In this document: in pieces, positions 61,150-64,000 of the stretch | Numbering within the stretch: the first letter of the stretch is position 1 | Layout: each line of letters begins with the position of its first letter | Source of the DNA: Bradyrhizobium_A sp052115025 | GTDB taxonomy: Bacteria > Pseudomonadota > Alphaproteobacteria > Rhizobiales > Xanthobacteraceae | Assembly (NCBI RefSeq): GCF_052115025.1 | Contig: NZ_JBFRFW010000014.1 | Span: forward strand, 62,001 to 126,000 | DNA: 64,000 bases | Reading direction: 5' to 3' | The notes under the pieces: generated by a model | Databases searched by the model: none | What the model was told of the DNA's origin: nothing | Seen by the model: the letters and a program-made list of their open reading frames with translations, nothing else | Program-made: the position numbers and the translations under genes

Positions 61150-62112
61150 CTATCGTGCCGTGCGCGCCTCGCGTGCGGCCTTCAGCCGGGCGAAATCTTC
61201 GCCGGCATGGTGCGACGAGCGGGTCAACGGGCTCGCCGAGACCATCAGGAAGCCCTTGGTATAGGCCACCTTCTCGTAGCCGGCGAATTCATCCGGGGTG
61301 ACGTAACGCATCACCGCATGATGTTTGCGGGTGGGCTGCAGGTATTGGCCAATGGTGAGGAAGTCGACATCGGCCGAGCGCAGGTCATCCATCACCTGCA
61401 GCACCTCGTGGCGCTCCTCGCCGAGCCCCACCATGATGCCGGACTTGGTGAAGATGGCCGGATCGAGTTCCTTCACCCGCTGCAGCAGCCGGATGGAATG
61501 GAAATAGCGCGCGCCCGGGCGCACCGTGAGGTAGCCCGACGGAACGGTTTCGAGATTGTGGTTGAACACGTCGGGCCTCGCGGCCACGACCACCTCGAGC
61601 GCCCCCTCCTTGCGAAGGAAGTCCGGGGTCAGGATCTCGATGGTCGTGGTCGGACACTGCGCGCGGATGGCGCGAATGGTGCGGGCGAAATGCTCGGCGC
61701 CGCCATCGGCGAGATCGTCGCGGTCGACCGAGGTGATGACCACGTGGGCTAGGCCGAGCTTGCGCACCGCTTCCGCGACATGGTCCGGTTCCTGCGGATC
61801 GAGGCCGTCCGGCATACCGGTCTTGACGTTGCAGAACGCACAGGCGCGCGTGCAGGTGTCGCCCATGATCATGAAGGTGGCGTGCTTCTTGTCCCAGCAC
61901 TCGCCGATGTTCGGGCAGCCGGCCTCCTCGCACACCGTCACCAGGCCATTTTCCCTGACGATCTTGCGGGTGTCGGCATAGCCACGCGTGTTCGGCGCGC
62001 GGACCCGGATCCAGTCCGGTTTCGGCGGGGACACTGCATCAGGCCGGTGAGCCTTTTCCGGGTGGCGCGGGCGAACCTGCGTATCGGAAACCGTATCGAT
62101 CAGAACAACCAT
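61150..62112 (-). CDS. lipA: Lipoyl synthase
   Basis: A 320-residue radical SAM enzyme that inserts two sulfurs into octanoyl groups. The auxiliary cluster cysteines are in CEEAGCPNIGEC and the SAM cluster in CTRACAFC; the C-terminal RSSHHAGE carries the conserved arginine and serine. HRPDAVSPPKPDWIRVRAP is the family-type N-terminus. Divergent from the glycosylase gene with a 131-base promoter region between. Normal length. Confidence 0.97.
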   Translation of the reverse strand: MVVLIDTVSDTQVRPRHPEKAHRPDAVSPPKPDWIRVRAPNTRGYADTRKIVRENGLVTVCEEAGCPNIGECWDKKHATFMIMGDTCTRACAFCNVKTGMPDGLDPQEPDHVAEAVRKLGLAHVVITSVDRDDLADGGAEHFARTIRAIRAQCPTTTIEILTPDFLRKEGALEVVVAARPDVFNHNLETVPSGYLTVRPGARYFHSIRLLQRVKELDPAIFTKSGIMVGLGEERHEVLQVMDDLRSADVDFLTIGQYLQPTRKHHAVMRYVTPDEFAGYEKVAYTKGFLMVSASPLTRSSHHAGEDFARLKAAREARTAR

Positions 62113-62243
62113 GGAAGACCTGTCTTGGCGAGGGCTTTACCTAGGCCCTGCGACGACCTGCTGCAACCAGCCCGCGGCATGCTATCCTGCAACCCACCCT
62201 AGCATACCCTCTCCGTGGCCCCCAATCCTGCCAATCCCCTGAA

Positions 62244-62843
62244 ATGTCTCGAATCTCCACCAGTCCCGCGCTGGGACGCCCGCTCAGGCGCGCTTTCTTC
62301 AACCGCAGCGTCCACGAGGTCGCGCCCGAGTTGATCGGCGCCACCCTCCTGGTCGGCGGGGTCGGTGGAACCATTGTCGAGGTCGAGGCCTATCATCACA
62401 CCGAGCCGGCTGCACATTCCTACAACGGCCCGACCCCGCGGAATGCGGTGATGTTCGGCCCGCCCGGCTTTGCTTACGTCTACCGGTCCTACGGCATCCA
62501 CTGGTGCGTAAACTTCGTTTGCGAAGCAGCGGGTTCCGCGAGTGCGGTGCTGATCCGCGCTCTGGAGCCGACCCACGGGCTCGCCGCCATGCGCCGTCGC
62601 CGTGGCCTCCCGGATGAGCGTGCTCTGTGTTCCGGTCCCGGCAAACTGTGCGAGGCGTTGGCGATTTCCGACCGCCATAACGGGCTGCCGCTCGACCAGC
62701 CGCCGATCGCGCTGCACGCCCGTACGATGAACCCGGAGATCGTCGCCGGCGTCCGCATCGGGATCACCAAGGCAGCTGAGCTCCCCTGGCGTTACGGCTT
62801 GAAGGGTTCGCGCTACCTTAGCAAGCCGTTCAAGCCCGTCTGA
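62244..62843 (+). CDS. DNA-3-methyladenine glycosylase (AAG/MPG family)
   Basis: A 199-residue repair glycosylase. The catalytic glutamate is in GGTIVEVEAYHH, followed by HSYNGPTPRNAVMFGPPGFAYVYRSYGIHWCVNFVC, the substrate pocket and helix typical of AAG. LCSGPGKLCEAL and VRIGITKAAELPWRYGL close the domain. It removes alkylated purines such as 3-methyladenine and hypoxanthine. Length is typical; gene stands alone between lipA and valS. Confidence 0.95.
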   Translation: MSRISTSPALGRPLRRAFFNRSVHEVAPELIGATLLVGGVGGTIVEVEAYHHTEPAAHSYNGPTPRNAVMFGPPGFAYVYRSYGIHWCVNFVCEAAGSASAVLIRALEPTHGLAAMRRRRGLPDERALCSGPGKLCEALAISDRHNGLPLDQPPIALHARTMNPEIVAGVRIGITKAAELPWRYGLKGSRYLSKPFKPV

Positions 62844-62957
62844 CGCAGGTCTCTGGGCGCGACATGGCACGCCGCTTCGAGGTGGTTTGAGCCATGCACC
62901 ACCACGCCGCTCAGCCGGTCGTCGCGGCAACGGACGATATTAAGCGTTGGCATGAAC

Positions 62958-64000
62958 TTACTGCACCATACGTATAAACCACTCTAAGGATGCAGTGTTT
63001 TTTTCCTTTCGTGCCACAGCAGCAGCCCGCTTCTCTCTCTCTTCTTCAACGATCTCCTCACGAGCATTGGCTACAAACTTTTCGTTGGATAGCTTCGCAT
63101 CGACGCGCTTGATGTCGGCATCTGCCTTTGCAATTTCCTTCTCGAGGCGAGCTTTTTCTGCTGCAGGGTCAACTACCCCCTTCAAAGGAAGGGCGGCCAC
63201 GTCATCGCGAACAACAAGTTGTATCGCCCCATCAGGTGCAAGTTTGTCAAAATCGATTGTCCCTAAGCGGGCCATTCGCTTAATCACGTCACTCCAGCGC
63301 TCCGCGCGCTCGCGAGCCTGGGGTTGGCAACGGATCATTGTCAACGGCATCAAAGTCGCCGGCGCGATGTTCATCTCCGCACGCACCGAGCGGATCGCGG
63401 TCACGAGATCGACCACCCAGCCGATCTCGGCCTCGGCAGCATCGTCGCGCAGGCGGTCCATCGAATCGCCCGTCGAGACCAGCGCGGGGGTGCCGGCATC
63501 CGGGAAGCCACTGAGATCCGCTCCGATCACCGCGGGTTCGTTGCGGGTCAACGGCCAGGCCGTCAGCGCCAGCAGGACATCGCGCGGGGCGGTCACCGCC
63601 CACAGCTCTTCGGTGATGAAGGGCATGAATGGGTGCAGCAGCTTGAGAATCTCGTCGCGGGCCCAGGCGACCATCGCCCGCGTCTCGTCCTTGGCCGCAC
63701 CGTCAGGGCCGGTCAACACCGGCTTGGCAAGCTCGAGATACCAGTCACAGAACACGTTCCAGACGAAGCGATAGATCGCGCCGGCGGCGTCGTTGAAGCG
63801 ATAGGCCTCGATCGCCGCGGTGACCTCGCGCGCGGCGGCGGCGGTCTCGTGGGCAATCCAGCGGTTGAGCGTCTCCTGGGCCTGCGCCGGATCAAATCCC
63901 GGCGGCAGCGCGCAGCCGTTCATCTCGGCGAAGCGCGACGCGTTCCACAGCTTGGTCGCGAAATTGCGATAGCCCTCGACACGCTGGGTGGCGAGCTTGA
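62958..64000 (-). CDS. valS: Valyl-tRNA synthetase, C-terminal part (5' end outside window)
   Basis: The minus-strand frame is open to the window edge and gives the last 346 residues or so of ValS: anticodon-binding domain (VWNVFCDWYLELAKPVL, LLHPFMPFITEELWA) and the C-terminal coiled coil (AAEKARLEKEIAKADADIKRVDAKLSNEKFVANAREEIVEEE). The last about 380 bases (to 63330) are clearly lower in GC than the rest and than the window, and the tail LEWFIRMVQ is unlike usual ValS ends. Family assignment firm; the tail may be replaced sequence. Confidence 0.95.
   Translation of the reverse strand, partial: KLATQRVEGYRNFATKLWNASRFAEMNGCALPPGFDPAQAQETLNRWIAHETAAAAREVTAAIEAYRFNDAAGAIYRFVWNVFCDWYLELAKPVLTGPDGAAKDETRAMVAWARDEILKLLHPFMPFITEELWAVTAPRDVLLALTAWPLTRNEPAVIGADLSGFPDAGTPALVSTGDSMDRLRDDAAEAEIGWVVDLVTAIRSVRAEMNIAPATLMPLTMIRCQPQARERAERWSDVIKRMARLGTIDFDKLAPDGAIQLVVRDDVAALPLKGVVDPAAEKARLEKEIAKADADIKRVDAKLSNEKFVANAREEIVEEEREKRAAAVARKEKNTASLEWFIRMVQ

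Overview
The window is a GC-rich chromosomal segment of an alphaproteobacterium, most likely of the Bradyrhizobium/Rhodopseudomonas/Afipia group (Nitrobacteraceae). The best support is the complete block dusB-ntrB-ntrC-ntrY-ntrX, hfq-hflX, with a fused ispDF divergent to dusB. A P450-linked ferredoxin of the CxxHxxC...CP type and several fused or orphan transport systems fit the same group. The assignment rests on gene content and order, not on a marker-gene comparison.

Layout. 1-5 kb: the 3' end of a nitrate-type ABC transporter operon (permease, ATPase), a predicted tiny membrane protein, an orphan 5-oxoprolinase subunit A, an RraA-fold protein, a cupin, a secreted cysteine-rich protein and a LuxR-type regulator without a LuxI partner. 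5-6.5 kb: an orphan branched-chain-amino-acid-type binding protein. 6.6-9.4 kb: tRNA-Ser(TGA) followed by a decayed genomic-island remnant (frameshifted integrase end, frameshifted membrane protein, fragment of a secreted protein gene, two unrecognised intact genes). 9.4-12.6 kb: AraC regulator with a YdcZ-type transporter, a GST gene scar, a small secreted protein with a YadA-like end, and a PP1-type phosphatase. 12.8-21.1 kb: cell-envelope and housekeeping genes (rlpA, a penicillin-binding protein, tmk, holB, metG, a TatD hydrolase, an MBL hydrolase), the last six nearly contiguous on the plus strand.

21.3-26 kb: acyl-CoA ligase and a TRAP uptake system with fused DctQM. 26.2-29.2 kb: two predicted secreted hypothetical proteins, an SDR oxidoreductase and an outer-membrane-type protein. 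29.6-32 kb: a tetR gene divergent from a ferredoxin-P450 pair, with a perfect 16-bp palindrome over both predicted promoters. 32-38.4 kb: a CzcCBA-type heavy-metal RND efflux operon with a small metal-ligand-rich protein at its head and a secreted protein at its tail. 38.5-44.5 kb: gamma-glutamyltransferase, DUF1028 protein and a DppABC-like peptide importer lacking ATPases. 44.6-48.3 kb: queC with a VUT-family transporter, mazG, and succinate-semialdehyde dehydrogenase.

48.5-58.1 kb: the nitrogen-control block. NtrB/NtrC and NtrY/NtrX are two sensor/regulator pairs; Hfq and HflX follow downstream. 58.4-64 kb: ispDF, a CinA-family amidase, RatA/Coq10-type protein, a P-loop kinase-like protein, lipA, a 3-methyladenine glycosylase and the 3' end of valS.

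I see no CRISPR array, no intact prophage and no complete insertion sequence. The most unusual items are the penicillin-binding protein with two altered active-site motifs, the palindrome-controlled P450 pair, the tRNA-linked island scar with two unrecognised genes, and the compositional break inside the 3' end of valS.
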